Source: JADHMP01 sp964386915 (lineage in GTDB: Bacteria; Bacteroidota; Bacteroidia; Flavobacteriales; Flavobacteriaceae). From it: a stretch of DNA of 64,000 nt. The stretch is from NCBI GenBank assembly GCA_964386915.1, contig CAYLUQ010000011.1:8734-72733 (forward strand), given 5' to 3'. Each line of letters starts with the position of its first letter. Position 1 is the stretch's first letter. The notes under the pieces were generated by a model that was not told the DNA's origin, ran no database searches, and was given only the letters and a program-made list of their open reading frames with translations. Below, piece by piece: positions 6,946 to 14,572 of this stretch. The translations under genes and the position numbers were made by a program.

Positions 6946-8343
6946 ATGAAATTCATTGACCGTAGAAACTTCATAAAAAAATCAACCCTTTCGGCTGCGT
7001 CTGTTTATATGGCTAGCCAACTCGATTTAAATGATAAGGGATTTTCAGAAAGGCCCTTAACCGCACAATATATGGGTGATTTTGCAGCCCAGAAATTGGA
7101 TAAATTGCGCATTGCCATCATTGGTGTTGGCGCTAGAGGCTCAGGGCATATTAAGCAATTGGCTGCTATTGAGGGCACAGAAATTGTAGCTATTTGTGAT
7201 GTATATGAAGATTTAGTGGCTCGTTCTAAAAAAGCCTGTGAAGCTGTTGACGCTCAAAGGCATGGTCAAATAAAGAGTTATTTTGGCAGCGAAAATGAAT
7301 GGTTAAAGATGCTCAAAAAAGAGCAACCTGATGCCGTTTTTATTGCCACCAATTGGCACAACCACGCACCCATGGCAATTGCTACCATGGAACACGGGGC
7401 TCATGCTTTTGTGGAGGTTCCACTGGCGGTTAGCCTCTCCGAAATGTGGGAAATTGTAGACACCTCAGAGCGCACCAAAAAGCATTGCATGATGATGGAA
7501 AATGTAAATTATGGACGCGAAGAATTGATCTATCTCAACATGTGTCGCAAAGGTCTTATTGGCGAATTGCTACATGCCGAAGCGGCTTATATTCACGAAT
7601 TGAGAGGTCAAATGGAAGAACAACAAAGAGGCACGGGTTCTTGGCGCACCTATCACTATGCCAAACGAAATGGCAACCTCTATCCCACTCATGGTTTAGG
7701 CCCAGTTGCTCAATATATGAACTTAGGCAGAGGCGATGATCAGTTTGGATCCCTCACTTCATTTTCTACTCCCGGTCGGGGAAGAGCCCTTTATGCCAAG
7801 AAAAACTATCCGGCAGAACACAAATGGAATCAATTGGACTTTAAGGGAGGGGATCTCAACACCTCTATCATTAAATCTACAAATGGAAAAACAGTATTAG
7901 TGCAATGGGACGAAACCAGCCCTAGACCCTATACCCGACACAATTTGGTGCAGGGCACCCTAGGGGCCTTGGCGGGATTTCCCACTCGAGTAGCCCTAGA
8001 AGGAGGTGTGGAGGGAGCCACCAAAAACCACCACCGTTGGGCACAAGGAGAACAATTAGACGCTCTTTTTGAACAATATGAACACCCCTTGTACAAACGC
8101 ATTGGTGCTTTAGCCAAAAAAATGGGAGGTCATGGTGGAATGGACTTCTTAATGCTCTATCGTATTGTAGAATGTTTGCGAACCGGCCAACCTTTAGACC
8201 AAAATGTATACGAAGGAGCCTTTTGGAGTGCGGTGTCACCTTTGAGTGAAGCCTCTGTGGCCCAAGAGGGAATGCCACAAAAATTCCCCGATTTTACAAG
8301 AGGCAATTGGAAGACCACCAAACCCCTAGAAATAGTTGCCTAA
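6946..8343 (+). CDS. Gfo/Idh/MocA-family protein, GH109 alpha-N-acetylgalactosaminidase-like
   Basis: A 465-residue secreted protein of the NAD-dependent oxidoreductase fold. The N-terminus has a twin-arginine signal (D-R-R-N-F-I-K-K-S, Arg6-Arg7) and so is exported folded, with bound cofactor. The Rossmann motif I-I-G-V-G-A-R-G (residues about 58-65) follows, then A-T-N-W-H-N-H and a conserved Y-P-T-H-G-L-G-P block. These features and the length match family GH109, in which NAD-assisted oxidation and elimination cleaves terminal alpha-GalNAc. Related TAT-exported oxidoreductases act on other sugars, so the substrate is not certain. The sugar kinase and nucleotidyltransferase directly downstream fit a role in sugar recovery. 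Confidence 0.82.
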   Translation: MKFIDRRNFIKKSTLSAASVYMASQLDLNDKGFSERPLTAQYMGDFAAQKLDKLRIAIIGVGARGSGHIKQLAAIEGTEIVAICDVYEDLVARSKKACEAVDAQRHGQIKSYFGSENEWLKMLKKEQPDAVFIATNWHNHAPMAIATMEHGAHAFVEVPLAVSLSEMWEIVDTSERTKKHCMMMENVNYGREELIYLNMCRKGLIGELLHAEAAYIHELRGQMEEQQRGTGSWRTYHYAKRNGNLYPTHGLGPVAQYMNLGRGDDQFGSLTSFSTPGRGRALYAKKNYPAEHKWNQLDFKGGDLNTSIIKSTNGKTVLVQWDETSPRPYTRHNLVQGTLGALAGFPTRVALEGGVEGATKNHHRWAQGEQLDALFEQYEHPLYKRIGALAKKMGGHGGMDFLMLYRIVECLRTGQPLDQNVYEGAFWSAVSPLSEASVAQEGMPQKFPDFTRGNWKTTKPLEIVA

Positions 8344-8382
8344 ACAAAAGGTTTGTTCTGAAAGTCATCTTACTTTTGTTCC

Positions 8383-9444
8383 ATGATAGAATGTAGAGTA
8401 CCTGCACGTGTTTGTTTTTTTGGGGATCACCAAGACTATCTCAATCTACCCGTCATTGCAGGCAGCATTAATCGGTATATCGACTTAACGGCTAAACCAA
8501 ATAGCACAGGCACTTTTTCTATTTATTTGCCTGATATTAAGCAACAAAGAATCATAAATCTCAATGAAAAAATTAATACTATTGAGCCCGATGATTACTT
8601 TCTCTCCGGTATAAAAGTGCTACAGCAAAAAGGCAGTCGATTTGAGCAGGGCTATGCTATTACCATAAAAGGAAATATTCCCGTCAATGCGGGCTTATCA
8701 AGTTCCTCTGCCTTAGTGGTGGCCTGGATTCGCTTTTTGATTGCTGCACAAACAACACCCCAAACCTATACCGATCTTGAGGTTGGAAAGCTAACCTATG
8801 AGGCCGAAGTACTCTTTTTTAATCAACCCGGTGGGCTAATGGATCAATATACCATTGCCCAAGGAGGGCTGCTCTACATTGACACCCAAACTACTGAGTG
8901 CACGCGGCTAAAGGGCGATTTAGGCACACTTGTTGTGGCCGAATCTGGCCTAGCCAAACAAACGTTGTCCGTTTTAAAAAAAGGGAGAATTTATGGACAG
9001 GAAGCCATTAAAGCCATTCAAAAAAAGCACCCTGAATTTCAAATTCAAAACGTTCGACCAGACGATTATGAACGTTATAAAAAAGAAGTGCCCCAAGATT
9101 ATTTGCCCTATTGGTATGCCGCCGTATACAATTATGACTTGACATTAAAAGCCAAAGAAGCCCTTCAAAACAAGGGTTCTTATGAGGCATTGGGCAACTG
9201 GATGAACCAACACCAAACGATTTTAGAAAATCAAATTCAAAACACCCCAAAGCCCATGATGCACATGATGAATGAAGCAAGAAAAAGCGGTGCTTTAGGA
9301 ACTAAAATTATTGGTTCCGGAGGAGGAGGTTGTATGGTGGCTATGGTGTCCCAGGAGAACAAAGAAAGGGTTGTAGAAGCCTTTTTGGCCGCTGGAGCCA
9401 AAGCCGCTTATGAAGTAGCAATAACACACCATAATAATGACTGA
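8383..9444 (+). CDS. GHMP-family sugar kinase (galactokinase-like)
   Basis: A 353-residue cytoplasmic kinase. The N-terminal sugar-binding motif P-A-R-V-C-F-F-G-D-H-Q-D-Y (residues about 7-19) corresponds to the galactokinase signature. The ATP loop is P-V-N-A-G-L-S-S-S-S-A-L (about residues 105-116), and motif 3 is G-S-G-G-G-G-C-M near the C-terminus. GHMP kinases with this layout phosphorylate the anomeric carbon of galactose, GalNAc, arabinose, glucuronate or heptose phosphates. Its end overlaps the nucleotidyltransferase by 8 bp, and it follows the GH109-like gene by 39 bp. A GalNAc-1-kinase role is therefore possible, but this is inference. Confidence 0.85.
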   Translation: MIECRVPARVCFFGDHQDYLNLPVIAGSINRYIDLTAKPNSTGTFSIYLPDIKQQRIINLNEKINTIEPDDYFLSGIKVLQQKGSRFEQGYAITIKGNIPVNAGLSSSSALVVAWIRFLIAAQTTPQTYTDLEVGKLTYEAEVLFFNQPGGLMDQYTIAQGGLLYIDTQTTECTRLKGDLGTLVVAESGLAKQTLSVLKKGRIYGQEAIKAIQKKHPEFQIQNVRPDDYERYKKEVPQDYLPYWYAAVYNYDLTLKAKEALQNKGSYEALGNWMNQHQTILENQIQNTPKPMMHMMNEARKSGALGTKIIGSGGGGCMVAMVSQENKERVVEAFLAAGAKAAYEVAITHHNND

Positions 9445-10273
9445 AAATAATGCTTTAGTAATCATGGCAGGAGGGGCCTCTTCCAGAATGAAGCGCTCCC
9501 TAGAAACGGCCTCACTTTCTGACAGTACCAAAAAAATCGCACTAACGGTACATAAAAGTCTAATACCCCTTGGCAAAAAAGGAAACCCTTTGCTACACTA
9601 TCTTTTGAAAAACGCTAAGGCTGCTGGCTATGAAAAAGTGTATCTCATTACAAGCCCCGAAAATAAAGCGTTTAAAGACTTTTTGGCCCACAACGGCACT
9701 GAAGGACTGCAAATCTTTTTTGCCTTGCAACACATTCCGGCAGAAAGAGAAAAACCCTTGGGAACCGCCGATGCACTAGAGCAAGCTATGCATCAATATC
9801 CAGAGTTGAAAAGCAGCTGTTTTACCATCTGCAACGGAGACAACCTTTATTCTACAAAAGCTCTTTCTTTGCTTCGAGAACCTAGAGAAGCACCTCATGC
9901 TCTTATTAGTTATAGTCGATCGGGACTGCAATTTCCAGATGAACGTATTTCAAAATTTGCGGTTATGGCTTTAGATGATGAAGGTTATTTAGAAAATATC
10001 ATCGAAAAACCCGATCCGGAAGTGGTAGAAAAATATAGAGATGCTGAAGGTGAAATTAGAGTGAGTATGAACATCTTTAGTTTTGAGGGAACCGCCATAG
10101 ATTCCTATATATTAAATTGTCCCATCAACCCCATCCGGCAAGAAAAAGAATTGCCTGAGGCGGTGCGTCATTTTGTGAAAGAAAACCATAAACAATTTAT
10201 CACCTTTCCGGTTTCAGAACACCTGCCCGATCTCACTGCGGCAGACGATATTGAAGATTTTGCCCAATTGTAA
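9437..10273 (+). CDS. Sugar-1-phosphate nucleotidyltransferase (NTP_transferase family)
   Basis: A 278-residue enzyme that starts with a nucleotide-binding loop V-I-M-A-G-G-A-S-S-R-M (residues about 8-18), normally L-A-G-G-x-G-T-R-L in this family. It continues with a G-T-A-D-A-L motif and the metal-binding C-N-G-D-N (in place of G-D). The first Gly-rich loop is longer than usual, with an insertion of about 20 residues (to H-K-S-L-I-P-L). It should join a sugar 1-phosphate to a nucleoside monophosphate from NTP. Translational coupling to the GHMP kinase (8-bp overlap) strongly suggests they act in sequence on the same sugar. Confidence 0.8.
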   Translation: MTENNALVIMAGGASSRMKRSLETASLSDSTKKIALTVHKSLIPLGKKGNPLLHYLLKNAKAAGYEKVYLITSPENKAFKDFLAHNGTEGLQIFFALQHIPAEREKPLGTADALEQAMHQYPELKSSCFTICNGDNLYSTKALSLLREPREAPHALISYSRSGLQFPDERISKFAVMALDDEGYLENIIEKPDPEVVEKYRDAEGEIRVSMNIFSFEGTAIDSYILNCPINPIRQEKELPEAVRHFVKENHKQFITFPVSEHLPDLTAADDIEDFAQL

Positions 10274-10286
10274 TGAGGCAGATACC

Positions 10287-11474
10287 GTGAAAAATATTTT
10301 ATTCAGTCTGCTTTTTGGAATTGGATTTTGTCAAGGTCAAAATCCGCTTCCAGCCCTATTGCAACAAGCCGATCCAAGACTTCAAGCCATTAGGCAAGAT
10401 GAAGCAGCTCATGAATTACAAATTATCTACACTCAAATATTGCGCAACAAAAAAGGGACTCCTAAGTTTAAAACCTACCGTTATGGGCTTTCGGGAGCCC
10501 ATTACTTTTATCCTGCCAGCACCGTAAAATTACCTTTGGTGCTCTTAACTCTTGAAAAAATTAAAGCATTACAAGCCCAAGGAATTCGCATCACCAAAGA
10601 AACTCCTTTTGAGGTGTATAATCCAGACACCAAAGAATTGATAATGGCGCAAGACAGCACGCACCCAAAGGGTTGGCTCACCTTATCTCATCAAATTAAA
10701 AAGCTTTTCTTGGTGAGTGATAATCAGGCCTATAATTTCTTGTTTGATTTTCTAGGGCAAGATTATATCAATGCCACACTAAAAGCCAAGGGTTATAAAG
10801 GTATTTCCCTACAGCACAAATTTTCAGCAACCCTAGACACTGATTTAAACATGGCATTCCATTTTAAAGAAAACGGTGCTACACACTATCAAAAAACGAG
10901 TACTCCTCCTCATCCAAAGAAAAGTAAAAAGCTTTTAAAAGGGCTTCAAAAAGGAAAGGGTTTTATCGATAAAGGGAAGTTAGTGGAGCGTCCAATGGAT
11001 TTTAGCCTTAAAAATCGTGCTGCTTTAGACAATTTAAACGAAATGCTTATGGCAATTCTTTTTCCTAAGCTAATGCCTACTAAAAGGAGGTTTGATCTAA
11101 CGAAAGAGGATTTAAATTTTGTGCGCTATTGGATGAGCCGAAATACCACTGAGGTAGACGTGCCCAACTACAAAAACGATCCACATTATTGGGATAGTTA
11201 TGTCAAGTTTTTTCTCTACGGGGACCAAAAAGGGGCCATGGATCCCACTATAAAAATATACAATAAGGTTGGTTTAGCCTATGGCACGCTAACCGACGTG
11301 GCCTACATTAAAAACGAACAAGAAGGGGTAGACTTTTTTCTAGCGGCTACTGTTCTCGTCAATCAAAATAAAATCTTTAATGACAATCAGTATGAATATG
11401 ACGCGCTGGGCATCCCTTTTTTAGCTGCTCTAGGGAAAGCGGTGTATGACTACGAGCTTAAACAAAAACCTTAA
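10287..11474 (+). CDS. Serine hydrolase of the class A beta-lactamase fold, exported
   Basis: A 395-residue protein with a signal peptide (MKNILFSLLFGIGFCQGQ). The start is the GTG at 10287, which gives this signal; an upstream in-frame TTG at 10251 would add 12 residues that spoil it. The catalytic S-T-V-K (S-x-x-K, Ser78 and Lys81) and the S-D-N triad (about Ser144) of the penicillin-binding fold are present, and K-V-G-L-A-Y-G stands where K-T-G is usual. No class A omega-loop E-x-x-L-N is evident, so true beta-lactamase activity is doubtful. A peptidoglycan- or ester-acting enzyme is as likely. It follows the nucleotidyltransferase and overlaps the convergent oxygenase gene by 4 bp. Confidence 0.78.
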   Translation: MKNILFSLLFGIGFCQGQNPLPALLQQADPRLQAIRQDEAAHELQIIYTQILRNKKGTPKFKTYRYGLSGAHYFYPASTVKLPLVLLTLEKIKALQAQGIRITKETPFEVYNPDTKELIMAQDSTHPKGWLTLSHQIKKLFLVSDNQAYNFLFDFLGQDYINATLKAKGYKGISLQHKFSATLDTDLNMAFHFKENGATHYQKTSTPPHPKKSKKLLKGLQKGKGFIDKGKLVERPMDFSLKNRAALDNLNEMLMAILFPKLMPTKRRFDLTKEDLNFVRYWMSRNTTEVDVPNYKNDPHYWDSYVKFFLYGDQKGAMDPTIKIYNKVGLAYGTLTDVAYIKNEQEGVDFFLAATVLVNQNKIFNDNQYEYDALGIPFLAALGKAVYDYELKQKP

Positions 11475-12421
11475 TGTTTAAGCAAGCCCAACTCTTTTAA
11501 TCTTTGTTGCAGAAAATCACCAGCGGTGATGTCTTCATATTGCTTTGGATGGGCCTTGTCCACACACGCCGGGAGGCAACTCAAATCCATGGTGGGCACA
11601 GGATGCATAAAAAAAGGAACCGAATAGCGGGGGTGACCCCAAAGTTCCTCTGGGGGATTCACCACCCGATGCACGGTAGATTTTAACCTATTGTTGGTAA
11701 GCCTAGACAACATATCACCAATATTAATGATGAGTTCATCTTCAGCAGCGGTAGCGGCAATCCATTTTCCTTGATGATTTAAAACTTCTAAACCACTCCC
11801 CTGTGCACCCATTAGGAGCGTAATGAGATTAATGTCTCCATGTGCAGCAGCGCGCACGGCTCCCTTTGGGGGTGAAGTGATGGGCGGATAGTGAATGGCT
11901 CTTAAAATGGAATTGCCCTCTTGCACTTGAGAATCAAAATAATGAAGGTCTAAACCCAAATGCAAAGCAATGGCTTGCAAAATTTGAAGGGCTGTTTGTT
12001 CTAACAGTTGATAGACTTTCATCCCCACTGCGTTAAATTGGGGCAGTTCAACCACCTGAATATTGGGAGGATATTGCTTGTAAAGTGAACTATTAGTAGC
12101 CACTTCTTGACCAAAATGCCAAAATTCTTTTAAGTCCCCTTTCGATTTGTTTTTAGCGTGTTCTTTGCCAAAACCGGTATATCCCCGTTGGCCTCCACCC
12201 CCTTCAATTTCATATTTTGCTTTGATGGAGACGGGTAGGTCAAAAAAAAGTTTTACTTGCTCGTAGAGCATTTGTTGACTTTCAGCCGTTAGCAAATGTC
12301 CTTTAACGGCAACAAAGCCAATGGTTTCAAATGCGTTTCCAAGAGACGCCACAAAATTTTTTCGTTCTGTGGGAGTGCCCTTAACAAAGTCAATTAGGTT
12401 TACTTTCGGAATTTCATTCAT
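11471..12421 (-). CDS. 2-oxoglutarate/Fe(II) oxygenase, isopenicillin-N-synthase-like
   Basis: A 316-residue cytoplasmic enzyme of the non-haem iron dioxygenase family. The iron ligands are visible: H-G-D (His194, Asp196) and S-T-V-H-R (His251); R-Y-S (Arg265) binds the 2-oxoglutarate carboxylate. The N-terminal domain has the F-V-x-x-x-G-H pattern of the DIOX_N fold. The family hydroxylates or desaturates small molecules; the substrate is unknown. The ATG at 12421 lies only about 13 bases after the T-run of a terminator on the same strand, so the gene may be controlled by read-through. The 3' end overlaps the convergent serine hydrolase by 4 bp. Confidence 0.85.
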   Translation of the reverse strand: MNEIPKVNLIDFVKGTPTERKNFVASLGNAFETIGFVAVKGHLLTAESQQMLYEQVKLFFDLPVSIKAKYEIEGGGGQRGYTGFGKEHAKNKSKGDLKEFWHFGQEVATNSSLYKQYPPNIQVVELPQFNAVGMKVYQLLEQTALQILQAIALHLGLDLHYFDSQVQEGNSILRAIHYPPITSPPKGAVRAAAHGDINLITLLMGAQGSGLEVLNHQGKWIAATAAEDELIINIGDMLSRLTNNRLKSTVHRVVNPPEELWGHPRYSVPFFMHPVPTMDLSCLPACVDKAHPKQYEDITAGDFLQQRLKELGLLKH

Positions 12422-12434
12422 GCTTATTTAGCCT

Positions 12435-12465
12435 TAAAAAAAAGCGAGCCCATCGACTCGCTTTT
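12435..12465 (-). terminator. Rho-independent terminator, minus strand, directly before the oxygenase
   Basis: A 9-bp perfect stem (AAAAGCGAG at 12440-12448 with CTCGCTTTT at 12457-12465), 8-nt loop, and nine T on the minus strand. It ends about 13 nt before the oxygenase ATG. It either ends the transcript of the antiporter and the small element at 12482-12600 or acts as an attenuator for the oxygenase. The plus strand has a shorter T-run (4 T). Confidence 0.88.
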
Positions 12466-12481
12466 ATTGTATAAAGGAATT

Positions 12482-12544
12482 TTAGAAGGATGCTACTAAA
12501 GGCATCCATAGTCTAACGTTCCTCAAATAATGATCACTTGACAT
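12482..12544 (-). CDS. 20-codon ORF with a strong Shine-Dalgarno
   Basis: ATG at 12544 to TAA at 12484-12482 encodes MSSDHYLRNV followed by RLWMPLVASF. The start sits at an ideal distance from AAAGGAGGTG. The product has no run of one amino acid of the kind used by amino-acid attenuators and no clear membrane helix. It may be a leader peptide whose translation decides whether the hairpins downstream form. Coding is unproven. Confidence 0.4.
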   Translation of the reverse strand: MSSDHYLRNVRLWMPLVASF

Positions 12545-12548
12545 ATGA

Positions 12549-12558
12549 CACCTCCTTT
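12549..12558 (-). promoter_or_regulatory. Unusual full Shine-Dalgarno, AAAGGAGGTG
   Basis: The minus strand reads AAAGGAGGTG, then TCAT and ATG, so the G-rich core is about 7 nt from the start codon. Bacteroidota mRNAs rarely carry a Shine-Dalgarno because the 16S rRNA tail is hidden in the ribosome; the bS21 gene is a known exception. I see no other start in this window with such a site. Confidence 0.6.
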
Positions 12559-12629
12559 CTACATTAAATTGAACATGGCTGTTGTCACAGCGTTAAGACT
12601 ATAAAATTATAAAATGTTTGGCTATGCCT

Positions 12630-13901
12630 TTAAGATTTTACGATTTTTTTTAGGGTTAAGCCTTGCACTAAAATGGTAAATAAAACAACGCTATAGGTTA
12701 GGATTAAAATAAGGTCTTTTCCTCCACCAATACTGTCGGGGAGATTCAAAGCCAAGGCAATGCTCAGCCCACCCCTGAGTCCACCCCAAGTGATGATTAA
12801 AGCTGTTTTTTCTTCAAATTGTTTTTTAATAGACAATAATTTAATGGGTAAAAATACCCCAATGCCTCGTGAAACGACCACCAACACAATCACCATCAGA
12901 ATGATGAAAACATAGCTGGGGGCAAAGTTTTGAAGGATTGGAATAATTTCTAAACCAATAAGGATAAACAAAATAGCATTTAGCGTTTCATCTAAGAGGT
13001 GCCAAAACTTATAGACATAATCGCCCATGGCTTTTTGCAATCCTTCAGCTTTCTTGTCAGAATCGATGTTTTGATTTAAAAACAAGCCCATCACGACCAC
13101 AGCTAAGACGGCAGAAAAGTGAAAAATATGTGAAATTAAGGGCGCCAAAAGCACCAAAGAGAGCGTAATAATGACCTCTAATTCTACGTGTTCATTTTCA
13201 ATATATTTAACAAGTTTCATTCCCAAATAGCCCATGAGTGCCCCAAGAATTATACCTCCCACCACTTCATTAACAAACAAAAGACCCACGCTTTGCGGGG
13301 TAACATTTTCTATGCCTTCCATTTTAATGCTTAGCAGGGTGAGAAAAACCACCACCCCAATTCCGTCATTGAATAAAGATTCTCCTGCAATGCGGGTTTC
13401 TGTGACAGAGGAAAGGTTCATTTTTTTGACCATAGCCAATACGGCAATGGGATCTGTTGGTGCAATTAAGGCACCAAACAACAAACAATCTACATAGTCT
13501 AAGCCGAGTTCTGTTAAGCCTAACAAGGGTTGTTGAATGAGCCAATAAACTCCTGTTCCCACGGCAAAAGTTGAGAAAAGCACGCCAAAACTAGCCAACA
13601 ATAAAATGGTCCACTTGTCATTTAAAAGTTCATAAACATTGACACTTATGGCTCCAGCAAAAAGCAAAAATGGCAACATTACGTTGATTAACAAATCGCT
13701 AAAGTCAAATTGTTGCGTGAGGGATGTGGCTATGAAGAGAAAATTAGGTGAAACGAGTCCTCCAATTAAAACAACAGCTGAAAGAGCAATGGCTAAAACC
13801 ATCAAACCAATGGTTTGTGGGAGCTTTAAAATGCGAAGGTTAATAATGGAAAAAATGGCGGCAAGAGAAATTAAAAACGTTGTCAATTCTAGTAAATCCA
13901 T
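12630..13901 (-). CDS. Sodium/proton antiporter, CPA1 (NhaP) family
   Basis: A 423-residue inner-membrane protein with about 12 hydrophobic segments. CPA1 hallmarks are visible: the ion-binding A-P-T-D-P-I-A-V (about residues 147-154), the E-S-L-F-N-D-G helix (about 170-176), and the C-terminal W-G-G-L-R-G-G-L-S block. It exchanges Na+ (or K+) for H+ and serves pH and salt balance. Length is typical, with no added C-terminal regulatory domain. The gene follows ribE on the same strand by 24 bp, so the two may be cotranscribed. Confidence 0.88.
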   Translation of the reverse strand: MDLLELTTFLISLAAIFSIINLRILKLPQTIGLMVLAIALSAVVLIGGLVSPNFLFIATSLTQQFDFSDLLINVMLPFLLFAGAISVNVYELLNDKWTILLLASFGVLFSTFAVGTGVYWLIQQPLLGLTELGLDYVDCLLFGALIAPTDPIAVLAMVKKMNLSSVTETRIAGESLFNDGIGVVVFLTLLSIKMEGIENVTPQSVGLLFVNEVVGGIILGALMGYLGMKLVKYIENEHVELEVIITLSLVLLAPLISHIFHFSAVLAVVVMGLFLNQNIDSDKKAEGLQKAMGDYVYKFWHLLDETLNAILFILIGLEIIPILQNFAPSYVFIILMVIVLVVVSRGIGVFLPIKLLSIKKQFEEKTALIITWGGLRGGLSIALALNLPDSIGGGKDLILILTYSVVLFTILVQGLTLKKIVKS

Positions 13902-13925
13902 TATAATATGTTTTTAATAAATATA

Positions 13926-14519
13926 TTAATTTTTCATTTGGGACTGAAGTTTAGCGATGTATTTACCCATCATATCAAACTCTAAATTGACTAAACTTCC
14001 TATTTCGAGTTGATGAAAATTAGTGTGTTCATAGGTGTAGGGAATGATTGCCACCGAAAAACGATTAGTTTCAACATCTACCAAAGTAAGGCTCACACCA
14101 TTAACCGTAATAGAGCCCTTTTCTATTAGGACATTGCCGGGGAGGGGGTCAAATTGAAAAGTGAAACGCCAACTGCCATCTTCCTCTTTTATAGCCACAC
14201 ATTGCGCCACTTGGTCTACATGGCCCTGCACCATGTGCCCGTCAAAGCGCGCCCCAGCCATCATGGCGCGTTCCAAATTGATTTTTGAACCTACGGCAAG
14301 GGTGTTAAGATTGGTTTTGTCTAAGGTTTCTTTAATAGCGGTAACCGTGTAGCGATTGGATTGACAGGCGACCACAGTTAGGCAAACCCCATTATGAGCT
14401 AAACTTTGGTCAATTTTGAGCTCTTGGGCTAAAGGGCTTTCTAGGGTGAGGTGTAAATTTTCTCCTTCTTTTTCCAAGGAGCTCACCTCTCCAAAAGCCT
14501 CTATGATTCCTGTAAACAT
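13926..14519 (-). CDS. ribE: Riboflavin synthase, alpha subunit
   Basis: A 197-residue enzyme that forms riboflavin by dismutation of two 6,7-dimethyl-8-ribityllumazine molecules. The N-terminus M-F-T-G-I-I-E is diagnostic and fixes the start at 14519; an upstream alternative would add ten residues. Two lumazine-binding repeats are seen, each with an N-G-V-x-L-T-V core (N-G-V-C-L-T-V near residue 47 and N-G-V-S-L-T-L near 145). A G-H-x-V-Q-G-H-V-D segment links them. It is divergent from pdxA with 53 bp between, so two cofactor genes start from one intergenic region. Confidence 0.95.
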   Translation of the reverse strand: MFTGIIEAFGEVSSLEKEGENLHLTLESPLAQELKIDQSLAHNGVCLTVVACQSNRYTVTAIKETLDKTNLNTLAVGSKINLERAMMAGARFDGHMVQGHVDQVAQCVAIKEEDGSWRFTFQFDPLPGNVLIEKGSITVNGVSLTLVDVETNRFSVAIIPYTYEHTNFHQLEIGSLVNLEFDMMGKYIAKLQSQMKN

Positions 14520-14572
14520 CCGCTTATATTTAATTACATTTACACCCAAAAGTAACGATTAATTACAGCTTG

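Larger units (their letters stand above)
12432..12600 (-). ncRNA. Candidate structured small RNA or leader RNA
   Basis: Between the antiporter and the oxygenase the minus strand folds by eye into a series of local hairpins: GCTGT-GACA-ACAGC (near 12591-12578), TCAAGT/ATTTGA (about 12541-12523), and a longer one built from TTAGA, GGATGC, loop, GCATCC, TCTAA (about 12515-12483). It ends in the strong terminator at 12435-12465. A perfect Shine-Dalgarno and a 20-codon ORF lie inside. I see this structure directly; that it is a functional RNA is inference. It could be a free small RNA, a leader that controls the oxygenase, or a 3' tail of the antiporter mRNA. Confidence 0.45.
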
